The notes: generated by a model not told the origin, from the sequence alone. 64,000 nt of DNA from Agarophyton chilense (GCA_030374765.1 JARGXX010000079.1:1116001-1180000), one strand, 5' to 3'; numbered from the stretch's first letter, positions 45,690 through 56,746 are shown. Made by a program: numbers and translations.

Positions 45690-47521
45690 CGCGCCACCCG
45701 AATCCCTGGAAGGGTTACTCCCGCCGGCCAGGCGTGCCGCGAGGGCGTCTCTCATCGCACTGATGTCGCCGCTTGCGCGTTCAGTCCAACACCCCGAAGG
45801 AACTGGGAGATCACGACCGTCTCTCGGCGTATGGAAACCTCGATAACTTCCGGTTCGTCCGGCAACGCCACCGCCACTGGATCGACCACTGCACCTGCGT
45901 GATTCGCTCCCTGCGCCGACTGCGCCGTAGTATCGGCACCATCGGGGTCTCCCACGTCTTCCATGAATTCGTCGCCACTGTATTCGTCCTCCTCCTCCGG
46001 GAGATCACCACCGCCATAGGCGTAGTAGAAGTCATCCGAGTTGACAAACCCCACGGGGTGCCCGTATGGTATGCCTTGCGGAGCCATCCGGAGTGCCGAC
46101 GCCTCCGCCTTGGAGATCTCTTGCTGCTCCCATGGGTTAAGGAAGATGAAATCTCCCGCCAACGGCGTGCGATGCCCCGGAGACCGATCGGCTCCACCGG
46201 CTTCTTGACCACGGCCGCTCTGCCGGACAGGCACGGCAGCCCAATCGACACGCCCAATGATGTCGATGAGCTCCTGAGCTTCATCAGCGTTACTGACACC
46301 TCCAAGAGGGAGTTGAAGGTCCAGCTGCCGGATGTAACCACGCAAACGCGGAGGAAGATACCACAGTCGATACTGGTCGTAGGCTTCCCACAAGATGTAC
46401 GCCGCGGCGTGGACTGCCCATTCGGTTAGGACCACGGACCATAAGCCGCAATGCGGATCCTCGATGAGGTACGAGCCCAGATAGAAGACGACTGGAGGCA
46501 ACTCCACGTAAAACCCCCGGCACACCTCGACGGAGGACCACCACCCAGGCAGGGGAACGTATCGCCCGAACTGATAAAAGGTACTAATCCGGTTGATCTC
46601 CGTGTTTTGATAAGGGACAAAGAACCCAAAGCGGGATCTGCCCCGACGCTCCTCGCGGATGAAGTTCTGTAACCACAGATATCGGGACTCACGACGAAGA
46701 TGACGGAACTCGGCACGAATGATCGGACGGACCCAGCAGATCGATTATTGACGCGCTCGCGGTTGACCGCGCCATGCGTAAGTTTCCAACGCCGCAAGGC
46801 GGTCACAATAGCCGATCTCACCCTGCCTCCGGTACATCCGTAGGTCGAAGCCCAATTCGTCGGGGATGGGGTATTGAAAGTTTGCCCGGTTGATCCGTGA
46901 ATAGCCGATGCGGACGAATACGCAATGCGCCTCCTCCGCCGACTCGCGCCTTCGCCGCAGAATCGCGTGAACGGGAACCGCCACACGGCGTCGCCAATCC
47001 CACGAGGTGGTAATCAAAGCCAGAAGCTCGCTTGGGAGACGCGCATTGCCATCAGCATACGCGGCAACGAGTTCTTCGTCGAAGACCGCTGTCAGATGGA
47101 ACCACGGAGTTCTCCGGAGAATCGCCGCATGTTGACGCGGGTTTAACCCAACCTGTTCGTCGTAAGTGGGCCAGGTGTCCTCCGCAGGAGTGATGTGGCT
47201 TGAAGCTTCAACGGGACCCCGGGATCGGCTCGGCGCGGTTGACGAGGCACTCCCTCGTGGAAGGGGAGCCGAATGGAAACCGGAGAAGTAACCCCGGCGG
47301 GGATTGTTACCACCGTTCATGAAGAATACTGGTCGCCGAGGTATCGGAATGTGTTCGCTGGAAGTTGGTGCACGATGCAGAGAAACGCTCGAAGTTCGAG
47401 GAGTTGTTACCGCGTTGGTGCGTTTGTCGTTGGGTTGCGCAGCTCTGCCTTCGACAGTCGAGTGGTCGCTGGACGCGTAACGCGGCTCGCTTTTATGCCA
47501 GTTGGACCATTGCCTCCCCGC
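45690..47521 (-). pseudogene. Antisense ORF remains of element B
   Basis: Homologue of the element A antisense ORF, in the same place and orientation. The N-terminal half (46745-47521, MAGRQWSNWHKSEP) has WPTYDEQVGLNPRQ and SWDWRRRVAVPVHAILRR; the C-terminal half (45752-46525) has WSVVLTEWAVHAAAYIL, AYDQYRLWYLPPR and LAGDFIFLNPWEQQE. It is broken in a small number of places. Confidence 0.75.
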
Positions 47522-47559
47522 CATGTCGATGGCGTGTTCGTCACCTAAGGAGGGGGATA

Positions 47560-48447
47560 TGAAGTGCAATGCCCTTCAAGGGGTTTCTTCCCAGGACTAA
47601 GAGATTTCGCTCGCTTCAGGACTATCTTGGTCTATGACAAGTTATAACGCTATTGCGTGCCGACGGCCGGTTAGGACCGGAGGTGCACACTGGTGGAACA
47701 CGTGGACTGCACGGATGCCGACGCTCGAGTGCGAAGCGTGCCACACGTGGCCCGGATTCTACCTAATGGTTAGTATAATTTAGTATTTTTTAGTATTTAT
47801 TTAGCTACGCTATCGCTATTTAGTGTCTATTTTTCGGGCGCGCGCCCACTGTCAGGGGCCGCGCGCCACATTACTTAGGAGGTTGAGCACTGTTCCCCAG
47901 TAAACACCCTCTTGGGAGATCCCAAAGGAGGGAGTCCTGGCTCTGAACTTTTCGCCTTCGGCGTGTCTTCACCGCATACTGCGTGAGCGCCCGTTGCACG
48001 TTAGTTCATCCACCCCTCTGTCGACCAGAGTGCTACCAACACCGTGGGTTCATATTTAATCGCCGACAATTGTCGTAGTCTCGCCCCTGTATAGGGTTTC
48101 GCCCCCGTTTTCCTCTTGTTCTCCTTTTTGGCTCTCGTGAGTGGCCGCCTCACTCACCTCGCTCGTCCACCTCATATGAGTGTTTCCTCGCTCCTTTTCC
48201 GACAATCTCCGTGGTACCGCTTCGCCTAGGATTGGTCACACCCCGGACTGTGCCGTGCTCACCTAAACACTCTAGGTATATCCCGCCGGATTGGCCTCGG
48301 TCTTACACCCGACTTCGTCGTGCCTTTCCAGAGTGGCTATGTTTCTGTGCTCTGCTGGGACGCGTCTCCTCCGCCTGAGGCGTGTCTCTCAAGAGAAGAA
48401 GATCCCGAACATCTTCGTGGTGTCTCCGCTCCAAGCGTTGTCCTACA
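47560..48447 (+). repeat. 3' LTR of element B
   Basis: 888 bp, begins TGAAGTGC after the polypurine tract and ends TCCTACA. Differs from the 5' copy at about 18 positions by eye. Confidence 0.9.
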
Positions 48448-49030
48448 AGTAGCATTCCGGCCACCGCCGCGTCAAGGTTGTTCTTCGCACAAATGCTACC
48501 GACTGGTCGCACAAGCGCGTATCCGAGGAATAGCTATCTTTCTTATATTCCTTCGCGTCTGTATATACTGCTGTATGCGGGTGAAGCTTTTCTGGAAATA
48601 GCGAGTGGTCACGTCGACACATCGTCACCCGAGCGTCACCTTGATAATAGGGGAGGAAAGCGGTGCAGCCGTCTCCCCCGATGTGCTAGGTATGTCTATT
48701 TCTATGCCCATCTACTTACCGCCCTCTTTCAGATGCTTCAATCATATGTCTACTTCTCCAAGTTGGTTCTTTCTTGTTTTCTGCTGGGGTTGTTCATGTT
48801 TACTGTGGTACGGATAGCTGCCCATTGCGCTGTAGGACTTACTCTGTCGATGCCTCCGCTGAGCGGGGTCAAGCGCCAATAAATGAACATCTATCTTCGT
48901 CGCTACATGTAAACTTCGTTTTCTATATTTAGCTTTGTATTCTCTACAAGGCGAACATGATGCTTACAATACTGTGACACACTTATTTGTGCGAGTCACC
49001 GCAAATAAAAAAAACGGAACAACGAAACAT
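48448..49030. other. Flank of element B, nothing recognised
   Basis: Short plus-strand frames (48605-48882) cross or follow the LTR and show no family. An AATAAA lies near 48879, so a transcript reading out of the 3' LTR could be processed here. Confidence 0.35.
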
Positions 49031-49063
49031 ATCTGAGACCTTTTATTCATAGAGAAAGAATCC

Positions 49064-49360
49064 CTAGGCGCGTAGGAACTTGAGCGCCATGTCACACACG
49101 CTAATGACGCCCTCCACTCTAATGCGTCCGACGTCACGCCCACTTGCAGCGAAGGATATTCCATCCAGGAGCCCACGGAGATACGGCCACGGCACGTGCA
49201 GTAGAGCCTCCTCCATCTCACTGGTCGTGAAAGGCTGGCCACGTGCCATGGCACGGAGCATGTCGCCGGCCTCCACAATCGCGGCCATCTGTTGCAATTC
49301 TGATATCGCTGGGTGGCCCGCATCGGTGGCAGCCGTGGCGTTTCGTGATTCGCCGGACAT
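49064..49360 (-). CDS. Small hypothetical protein, 98 aa
   Basis: Frame from ATG 49360 to a stop at 49064, with good codon-like composition and no repeats. It is mostly helical-looking (ISELQQMAAIVEAGDML, FTTSEMEEALLHVPWPYL). On the minus strand an AATAAA follows about 25 bases after the stop (near 49032-49038), which supports a real transcript end. No family recognised. Confidence 0.5.
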   Translation of the reverse strand: MSGESRNATAATDAGHPAISELQQMAAIVEAGDMLRAMARGQPFTTSEMEEALLHVPWPYLRGLLDGISFAASGRDVGRIRVEGVISVCDMALKFLRA

Positions 49361-49703
49361 CTCGCCCTCGTCGACGGTGCGGAGTGCCGATGGTGCGTAG
49401 TGGAACGTGGAGTGAGAAATCGCGGCGCAGGTTGGAAACGGATGGAAGAAGGTTCCAAAAACAAGGAGTAATGAACGAAAGAAGTAGGGCGGCCAAGTAA
49501 TTTATAGTCGAATAGAATCGCTTGCAATTAGAGAGCCTTTGATTTCATTGGACGTCTGCTGGCTTTTTCGCGCAATTTGGACCACTGATTTGGCAACGAA
49601 AAGCCATTCCAGCACCTGGGCACCACAAATTCGGCGCTCAACGCAAATGCGTTCTCCGTCAAGTAAGGCACACAGATAATTACAGGCTCTTCTGCACTGG
49701 CCG

Positions 49704-49830
49704 CAAGCCGCACGAATTCTCGCACAGTTAGAGACAGGCTGGCCGGTACTGGACTGCAAGCCGCACGAATTCTCGCATATTAAGGGACAGGCTGGCCAGT
49801 ACCGGACCAGAAGCCGCACGAATTCTCGCG
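49704..49830 (+). repeat. Three spaced copies of GCCGCACGAATTCTCGC
   Basis: The motif begins near 49706, 49759 and 49812, a spacing of about 53 bases. The intervening sequence is also similar (GACAGGCTGGCC between copies). The array lies directly upstream of a TATA-like box on the plus strand. Confidence 0.8.
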
Positions 49831-49849
49831 CCGGCCTTCCTTCAAATTG

Positions 49850-49860
49850 TCTATATAAGG
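49850..49860 (+). promoter_or_regulatory. TATA-like box downstream of the 53-bp repeats
   Basis: CTATATAAGG at about 49850-49860, some 120 bases before the ATG at 49978, with the repeated motif just upstream. The arrangement suggests a core promoter plus upstream elements, but no transcript evidence is available. Confidence 0.4.
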
Positions 49861-49977
49861 CCGATCTCGGTTGCCTCGGATCAACTCTGGTCAAGTCAGC
49901 TCGACAAAAGCGGCTCATCCCCCCCTCCTTTGGCACCAAAACTATATCTTAGCACAGTCTGTGCCTCTCTAACCATC

Positions 49978-50163
49978 ATGTCTCTTCTTTTTCTTTCTTT
50001 ACTTGAGGGTTGGGTTCGCTTCTTACCGCGACTGCCCCGATCTTTTCTGCGAACCCGTCACTCACGTGGGACTGTTAAGCACCACCTATTGTTAACAGGA
50101 ACGCATGACACGGCGTGGTACTCACACTCTACGGCCATTTTGCATTCATTCAAGAGAAAGTGA
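49978..50163 (+). CDS. Short hypothetical ORF, 61 aa
   Basis: The first ATG after the TATA-like box opens a 61-codon frame (MSLLFLSLLEGWVRFL...). The N-terminus is hydrophobic and the rest is basic, Arg/His-rich. It may be the first exon of a longer gene or a non-coding transcript. Weak support. Confidence 0.25.
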   Translation: MSLLFLSLLEGWVRFLPRLPRSFLRTRHSRGTVKHHLLLTGTHDTAWYSHSTAILHSFKRK

Positions 50164-51370
50164 CCTTCAATGCTCTTTTGGTATTATGTGCAAATACTGA
50201 CATTATTCTGTCTTCCATATAGTGCCAACGACCTTAATTTCATGTGGCAAATATTAAACTGTGCAAGGTTCCAGTTCGGGAGAAAAAGCCGTCAGCGTCA
50301 CCAAGAAAGTCACATCCCTTACCGACTCTTCACCTTCTAACAAACCCCTTAGCAACTCGCGCGCATGCCAAATGCTTCGGGTCGCTATTCAGTGTGGGAA
50401 GCGTCACCGCCATTATCCATCTCGTAAACTATCTTTGAAGCTCTGTGTCGTTTGCAGCACCAACGTGCAGATCAGGCGCCCATTAGAGGTATAAGAAGGA
50501 GGCTGTAAGCAGTAAAACGCATTATGACGCGCTTATTACAAAGACATCGACGTCAGGTGCCGTTTATGTGATATCAAGTTCCCCGAAGCCTACGATCTTT
50601 GAGTTTATTATAAAAGTTGTCTTCATCGTGCCGGCGTCAAAAAAAGAACAATAATTTTTTTCTAGAATGTTTGCGATATATACATCTAGTCCTAAAATCA
50701 GGGTATAGGCCTTAATACACTTCATGTATTACATCACACATTTATACCTTTGTCTCTGCCTGCCACATATATATTTGTCATTGCATCATTCGCAATCCTT
50801 ACCTATTACGCTATTTATTTCTGTCATCTTTCTTTGACTTCTTTTATTTGCCCTATCCTGGGCTGGTGCTCTCGAAAGCATATCTACTACTTGTGTCCCC
50901 TTGGGTTGTAGCCACCCGCGTTGTGTGCCCTGACTAAATTTGAAAGGATATGACGTTTACAAATACATCAAGTCATTGCTGGCGCTTTGCCCTGCTGGGG
51001 AGTGGTCGTCATCTTTTTAATGCCGGTTTGTATTGCGCGCTACGGATAGAAACATTTTTGAGGTTTCATAATTGCGCTGACTGTACTGAAGCTCTGGATG
51101 CAACCAGCCAGTATGGGGCGGGGCGTCTTCTGATGTTGGTTTTGTTTATAAAATTCGAGACAACTGGTTTTTGACACCGGAATCTGGGCCAACTGCCTGT
51201 CTTGGTCGTAATCCTTTCGAGCCGTTTGTATTGCCGCCGTCCTAAGTGGAATCAATTTGCGCAGCTCGAGGAGTAAAGTCTGTTTCGAAATCATATCCCT
51301 CGCGCATATTTTCTAAAAATCGACGTTTTGGCCACAGTAAAACTAACAAAATCAGTGTGAAAAAATTTTC
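50164..51370. other. AT-rich intergenic region, nothing recognised
   Basis: Short overlapping frames only; no RNA gene, repeat or domain seen. Confidence 0.4.
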
Positions 51371-52478
51371 AAGTAAAAAAACTGTTTCAAAATCATAACC
51401 TTTATTGCATCCTTTTTATTCTAACGCGAGTTCAGTAGTTTTTTTTGCTCCTCTAGCCTGTATAACACTTATACAACGCTTTGGCATTGATTCTATAAAA
51501 GGAAAGATAGCATTACAGTCAATCTTTTCCCAGCAATCTTTGATACAATTTTTCAGATCAAAAACTGTATCAAATTGCCTTCCTTGCCCATAAACCATTC
51601 GGGCCAACATTCCCCAAATGTTTTCGATAGGGTTGAGGTCAGGAGAGCGCGCAGGCCATTCCATAACCGACATATTTAGACTATTAAACCACTGTTTCAT
51701 AGAATTAGACTTATGCACAGGTTCATTATCTTGCTGAAAAATGAATTGTTCTCCGTGCATACAGTATGAAAAAGGTAAAAGATAGTTTTCTAGAACCTCA
51801 GCATACTTCTCAGAGTTCATTGTAGTTTCAACAAAAGCCATATCAGTTGCTACTTTCGTGGAGATTCCAGCCCAACCCATTACTGATGCGCCTCCTGAAT
51901 GCCTAATCACAAATTCCTTCTTTTCTTTTCTTAGATCATGCCAATAAAATTTATAGCAATCTGGACCATCAAGGTTAAACTTTTTTTCGTCGGAAAAGAT
52001 AAAATTATTCCATTCCGTTTTCCAATTAGCCTTTTTAGCACACCATTCAACTCGATTTTTCTTGGGATTATCTTTTAAAAAAAAGTCTTCCTCATTTTTG
52101 TGTAATTGAACAAATTTTGACGGTTGACTTTACGCCATATTGTAGATCTTGATAGAGGCAAATTTAGATTTTTGACCATTTTCCCGCAAGATGAAGTGTT
52201 GCGGCATAGTTCTAGCTTAATTCCACGCTTATTGGCCGGGGATAGTGCCGTAGGACGGCCGGTTGAACGCTTTGTTCTGTATGTAGCGGGGTTTTTGATG
52301 AAGTTTCTGATTGTTTTTGGGCTGCGCTTGAGTTTTCGGGCTATATCTGCTGTAATCATACCCTGACCTACTAATGCCATGATTTCCAGCTGTTCAGAGC
52401 GTGTCAGAGGTGCGCCACGAGCCATAATTGAGCGAATGATTGTATAAAGGATATACTTTTGAAACAGTGTTATTGACT
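51371..52478 (-). mobile_element. Tc1/mariner transposon, second copy, transposase broken once
   Basis: The transposase starts at ATG 52425 (MARGAPLTRSEQLEIM) with paired helix-turn-helix motifs (GMITADIARKLKRSPKTI; LPLSRSTIWRKV). After a T run near 52075 the -1 frame continues with FSDEKKFN, YWHDLRK, FQQDNEPVHKS and WPARSPDLNPIENIW, a DD34E spacing, ending at 51416. Inverted ends include ACTGTTTCAAAA at 51381-51392, mirrored at 52457-52468. One single-base frame change is the only break I see. It is only distantly similar to the Tc1 copy at 3654-4766. Confidence 0.85.
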
Positions 52479-52880
52479 TAGTGGTTTTTATTTGTTGTGA
52501 AATGTGCTCTACAGTACGTGAAATGCCTTTTTGGCGCAGTTTTTGTGAAGGGATATGTTTTTGAAACGCACTGTATGTTTCATCGCGAGTCATTGGTAAA
52601 GGTTGGTGTCCTTTTTACGGCACAGGCAGTATTTTGATTGTTGAGGTTCTACGATAGCCCATGCTTGAAAGCAATTAACGCTCAACGTTTGATAGAGATA
52701 TGTCTATATTTTGTGCTGGATTTGAGCATGCGTTCAAATTAGTGCTCTACTGTCGAACTGAAGAATTTTGAGTTCTTCTGAAAACCCAATAGACAAGTGC
52801 CATCTCCCCGACGATATATGGAGTTAACATTTCCACGGCTTGAGATTTCATTGATGATTTGGGACAGAAAATGTGAAAGG
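52479..52880. other. Intergenic, nothing recognised
   Basis: AT-rich sequence beyond the Tc1/mariner copy; no gene or repeat seen. Confidence 0.4.
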
Positions 52881-52882
52881 AT

Positions 52883-53276
52883 TTGAAAAAGGGGCGGAAT
52901 TCGGCCTTATTTACGTCTGTTGAAACAGATGCGGAAATACCAGGCCATTTACTGAATGTAGAACTACAAATGTATCTGATGCACGGCAGGGCCCTCGCTC
53001 GTGCTCCTGAAATCTCTCTCTATACAGACGTAGTGATGACTACCTTGACGGCAGAACTGCCGGAGACACCGTTCCGTATCGCCATTGATGGTGTTCGATG
53101 CCCGAGGAACGCTCTATCGCCATTTCCTTGTTAACAAAGCGAACAAATGGTCGCAAGTCGACCCAACGGACGCAACGACGGAGATCCAAACAATTGAAAA
53201 TGCAGTACACGACACTTTGAACCCAGCGGTCGCGATGTCTGTTCCATCTGTCCTGGTAGACTCCGTACAGATCTAA
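52883..53276 (+). pseudogene. Gene remnant of unknown family
   Basis: Two overlapping plus-strand frames (to 53134 and from 53085) read as one protein with a frame change near 53090: an N-terminal part (VETDAEIPGHLLNVELQMYL, TPFRIAIDGV) and a C-terminal part (VFDARGTLYRHFLVNKANKW). No ATG opens the first frame. It may be a truncated host gene displaced by the neighbouring transposon, or exons of a gene I cannot assemble. Confidence 0.3.
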
Positions 53277-53571
53277 CCTTTACAAAGACGGGTGTTTTGG
53301 AGTATCCATGTGTGCGAGTTTCAACGGGAACCGTGACGTCGGGCGCGTGACGTTTGACAGGGGTGGTCCAAAATTGTGTTTTTTTGAAAATTTCTGAGAT
53401 GCGTGACTCGATCGGGTGTTCGAGATTGTTCATCAGTGTGCTTTCGATTTGATCTCGTCGTCGGCGTGGCACAAGTTTTCGGCGCTCTCATCGCATCAAA
53501 CCGCGTTCCTTATCGTGCCGACCGTCGTGTTCTTCTTGTCGTCTCTCCGTTAGCATTACCTCAAATCCGAA

Positions 53572-54297
53572 ATGAACAGAGTAAATCTCGCCTTCGTCTC
53601 CGGAATTCCGCTGTCAACCCGACCGAATCGTCATCTGAATCATGTCGACAAGAGACCAACTATGACTGCCGCCGCAGCCTCGCACACGTTGAATGGCAAA
53701 TCAATCTCGGGACCGTTACAGCCAGTCGCGCACAACATTCTCGTCAAAGTTGCAGAGGCCCCTGATTCTACTGCCGGCGGCCTTTTTCTCGCTGCTTCTG
53801 CCAAGGAAAAGCCCACGTACGGCGAGGCGATTGGGGTGGGTCCCGGCAAGTACTTTCCCAACGGACAGAAAGTTCCCATGGACATTGAAAAGGGTGATTA
53901 TGTCTTGTATGGGAAGTACGGTGGTACTGATCTTGACTACGATGGTGACAAGCATACTATCATCACTCAGGATGACATTTTGTGCAAGCTAGAAAATGGC
54001 CAGTACGATGCGTCCGCTGTGCTTCCAGTTCAAGACAGGCTATTAGTCAAGGTAGACCAAGCTCCCGAAGAAACATCATCTGGAATACTTTTGTCCAAAA
54101 CAAGTCAGGACAAATCAACGAGTGGAAAGATTGTTGCCATGGGTCCTGGACGCTTTATGGAGAACGGCAAAATGGAACCTCTGGCTTTTTCAATTGGTGA
54201 CACAGTGTACTATGGAAAATATAGTGGCGCGGAGGTTGAGTTCGGTGGGGAAGCCCATATGATGATTCGTATGGCTGATGTCTATGCTAAACTTTAG
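53572..54297 (+). CDS. CPN20: Plastid co-chaperonin with two Cpn10 domains (CPN20)
   Basis: 241 residues in one exon. The first 40-45 residues form a basic, Ser/Thr/Arg-rich leader containing an early Phe (MNRVNLAFVSG), as expected of red-lineage plastid transit peptides. Then come two GroES-like domains in tandem: domain 1 about residues 48-140 (LQPVAHNILVKV, mobile loop STAGGLFL, GEAIGVGPG), domain 2 about 145-241 (VLPVQDRLLVKV, mobile loop ETSSGILL, GKIVAMGPG). Each domain has its roof-loop region and ends with a short hydrophobic motif (DDILCKL; ADVYAKL). Tandem Cpn10 is the hallmark of chloroplast CPN20, which caps the Cpn60 chaperonin during folding of stromal proteins such as Rubisco. 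The gene appears whole. Confidence 0.92.
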   Translation: MNRVNLAFVSGIPLSTRPNRHLNHVDKRPTMTAAAASHTLNGKSISGPLQPVAHNILVKVAEAPDSTAGGLFLAASAKEKPTYGEAIGVGPGKYFPNGQKVPMDIEKGDYVLYGKYGGTDLDYDGDKHTIITQDDILCKLENGQYDASAVLPVQDRLLVKVDQAPEETSSGILLSKTSQDKSTSGKIVAMGPGRFMENGKMEPLAFSIGDTVYYGKYSGAEVEFGGEAHMMIRMADVYAKL

Positions 54298-54923
54298 ATG
54301 TGCGTCACTGATTTCAACTTGTTTCGATTTGTTATTTGTGCGCTTCGCGTGTAATATCGAATGCTGCACATTTACTCTCGTAAATTCTCCGAGCTCCATC
54401 ATGCTGATTACGTACTGAGCGTTGTTAGGCACTTTTAAAGAGTTACAACGCAAAGTTCGAGCCTAGATTCCATTGTTTTGAGGCGTGGCTCAGGTGAACT
54501 GTAGATAGCGAGATACATGAATCCAAGCCCACGTATAGCTTTTGAGATCAATTTAACTGTTCTTCGAAACGTCTCCCAATCAACTCTCGACTACTATCAT
54601 CTGCTATTATTCCCATCGCATTAGCCCCGAGTCGTGCCGTAATTACGGATGGGAATAGCTAGATAAAGATGTATTTACGAAGGGTAGATTGCTAGCAGCG
54701 TCTTATTGCGGATAGGTAGCAAGCTAGCTAGAGATGATTAGAGATATGCCAAGGTGCTGCAAAACATGGTGTTTTCACCATTTTGAACACTTTCGAAGAT
54801 CTCCACTGCATCCCCTCTGTATTTCACTCTTCCTGCAGCATACGTTTCTCGCCATCGAGCTTTCTCTTCCGATTTCATTTGTCAACAACTATCCTTCCGT
54901 AATAACACAAACACTCATCAGCT
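54298..54923. other. Intergenic between CPN20 and the EMAPII-domain gene
   Basis: No gene. A direct CTAGCTAG-like run occurs near 54655 and 54720. Presumably the 3' UTR of CPN20 and promoter of the next gene. Confidence 0.4.
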
Positions 54924-55763
54924 ATGAATAACACGGGGTTCATCGCCTCCACGGCAACTGCTTTGTGGCGCTCATCGGTGGCCAAGATATCCACAGAAGC
55001 CGTTGGAGAGCGCATGGTTTCTCTGGTGTGGTCAGGGGGGCCAAGCAGCGCCTTCACAGTTTTGTACGCACCAGTTGGTGCCTCGTTTCGATCACGGAGA
55101 GTTGTTGCTCATCCTCGAGTAAATCTCATTGGCCTAAGACCAGGTGTACCGTACGAAGTTCAAGTGACAGGCAATGGATTCGACGCGTCAACCACTTTCA
55201 CGACTAATGCCACAGCGCAATCTCCCGGCCCCGTAGATACTGAGGGAGGCTCACCTGAGCTGCCCATGACGGAAGTTTCCCGCCTTGAGATAAGAGTTGG
55301 TAAGATTGTGCAGTGTGAAAAACATCCCGATGCGGATTCCCTGTACGTCGAGAAAATTGATGTTGGAGAGGAAGAACCTCGCACTATTGTTTCGGGGCTT
55401 GTGAAGTACGTACCGCTGGAGAAAATGGTTGGGCGTACTGTGATTGTGCTGTGCAACTTGAAACCAAGAGCTATGCGAGGCGTAACCAGTCACGGAATGC
55501 TTCTATGCGTTTCAAATGAGGATCACACTATCGTTGATCCTTTATCGGCGCCGACTGATGCTCAAATCGGGGAGCTCATTACCTTCGAAGGGCATAGAGC
55601 GGCCCCTATTGATCCGGGCAACAGGGCGACAAAGGCGTTCGACAGAATCGCCGATGGCCTGAAAACGAATGAAAAAGGTGTAGCCATGTTTGAAGATGTT
55701 CCATTTCTGACTTCGGCCGGAGCGTGCTTTTCCCCGGAACAGCTTGTTGGTTCTATATCCTAA
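54924..55763 (+). CDS. EMAPII-type tRNA-binding protein with N-terminal FN3-like domain
   Basis: 279 residues. The C-terminal 170 residues are an OB-fold tRNA-binding domain followed by an EMAPII-like tail: SRLEIRVGKIVQCEKHPDADSLYVEKIDVGE (in parts), TIVSGLVKYV, VIVLCNLKPRAMRGVTSHGM, LLCVS, and ending MFEDVPFLTSAGAC. These match the C-terminal part of AIMP1/p43, yeast Arc1p and some tyrosyl- and methionyl-tRNA synthetases, which bind tRNA and hand it to synthetases in the cytosol. The N-terminal 100 residues resemble a fibronectin type III fold (MVSLVWSGGPSSAFTVLY ... LRPGVPYEVQVTG) rather than the helical or GST-like N-terminus usual for AIMP1. Convergent with the next gene, with only 50 bases between stop codons. 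Confidence 0.85.
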   Translation: MNNTGFIASTATALWRSSVAKISTEAVGERMVSLVWSGGPSSAFTVLYAPVGASFRSRRVVAHPRVNLIGLRPGVPYEVQVTGNGFDASTTFTTNATAQSPGPVDTEGGSPELPMTEVSRLEIRVGKIVQCEKHPDADSLYVEKIDVGEEEPRTIVSGLVKYVPLEKMVGRTVIVLCNLKPRAMRGVTSHGMLLCVSNEDHTIVDPLSAPTDAQIGELITFEGHRAAPIDPGNRATKAFDRIADGLKTNEKGVAMFEDVPFLTSAGACFSPEQLVGSIS

Positions 55764-55813
55764 AAGTAAGCTCTTTACATACAACGATGGGACTGTCTAC
55801 ATCTAAAGCGCTT

Positions 55814-56746
55814 CTAAACTAAACAAGCAAGCGATTGCGTATCTATTTTCTCATCCGTCTCGCACTCATTAATCTCGTCCTCATTAAATGAGGAGAATGG
55901 TATAGACGAATCATGTCGACAATGGTCTTGTTCTTCATCCTCATCTTTTCCCAAACGAAAATATTTCATAACGGCAATACCCCCACAAAGCAGTGACACA
56001 ACTATACCCAGGGAACAGTACACAGTTTTGTTGATTGGGTACGACCATCGCAGTCTAATACTCTGATCTTTGCTCAGACGGCATGGCCAGACTTCCATTC
56101 CACATGTTGAGGCAGAAGAGCACCCATCATGCTCCAATGGAAAATCTTTCAAAGTGTTGTGCTGAACCTCTTGTGATACATTTCCTACCTTGACAGTGAA
56201 CAACCAACACTTGTGACGCCCCTGCTCGATCTCAGCGGCACTTAAAGCTTTCTTCCTCCAGCATGACAATTTCGCCTTCCTGATTATGCACTGCTCCTGT
56301 TTTGCTCCCATCTGTCAGTAAGCACAAATACAAAAGAATCCAATCTGTTAGCACACGTGACCTTCTGTAGGAAAAAATGTCTCTAAACCGCGACTGAAAC
56401 TATATGTTAAACTTACGATTTGACGGCTTGGGATGACGACAAAGAACAGCAGATAAAGGAGGATCAACAACGCCGCAGCAAATGAAAGAAATCCCCATAA
56501 AAGATGGACATTGTTTGGTACACGACCACGTTTGAACATTTTTTGCGTTAGCATCTCTACAGTGAAAGTATTAAGTTGATTAAAAAAGCATAAGCTAAGC
56601 GTGACAACGAGCTGGAATTCACAAGTGCTGTCATCGAAGCGATATCTCCCCGCCCCTCGGACGCCGTTCTTATACGACCATGTGGCGAAAGTCTTGATAC
56701 CCCATAAAGAAACGTGCAAGTGGAAGAGGAAAATAAGTTGACACAT
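55814..56746 (-). CDS. Two-pass membrane protein, spliced (275 aa)
   Basis: Exon 1 is 56417-56746 from ATG 56746; exon 2 is 55814-56311. The 105-base intron 56312-56416 has GTAAGT at its donor and CTGACAG at its acceptor, and both exons join in phase. Predicted membrane helices: LLWGFLSFAAALLILLYLLF in exon 1 and VYCSLGIVVSLLCGGIAVM in exon 2, with a Cys-rich loop (six or more Cys) between them and an acidic cytoplasmic tail (DEDEEQ). The topology resembles regulatory two-helix channel subunits, but I see no specific family signature. An additional 5' exon is possible. Confidence 0.6.

Larger units (their letters stand above)
18652..48447 (+). mobile_element. Ty3/gypsy chromovirus, element B, decayed and split by element D
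   Basis: Same plan as element A: LTR (about 18652-19520), leader, gag, protease, RT, RNase H, integrase, chromodomain, antisense ORF remains, polypurine tract, LTR (47560-48447). About 11 kb is the element itself; 24137-42842 is a DNA transposon inserted into the RNase H region. By eye the two LTRs differ at only about 18 of 860 positions (about 2 percent), yet the internal genes are broken in roughly ten places. A clean target duplication is not visible (AGTAC at 18644 against AGTAG at 48448), and the first 20 bases of the 5' LTR do not match the 3' copy. Confidence 0.9.

Noticed and set aside
53403-53765. Alternative frame overlapping the CPN20 start
   Set aside because: Arg/Ser-rich frame without similarity; the CPN20 frame has a transit-like leader and both Cpn10 domains.
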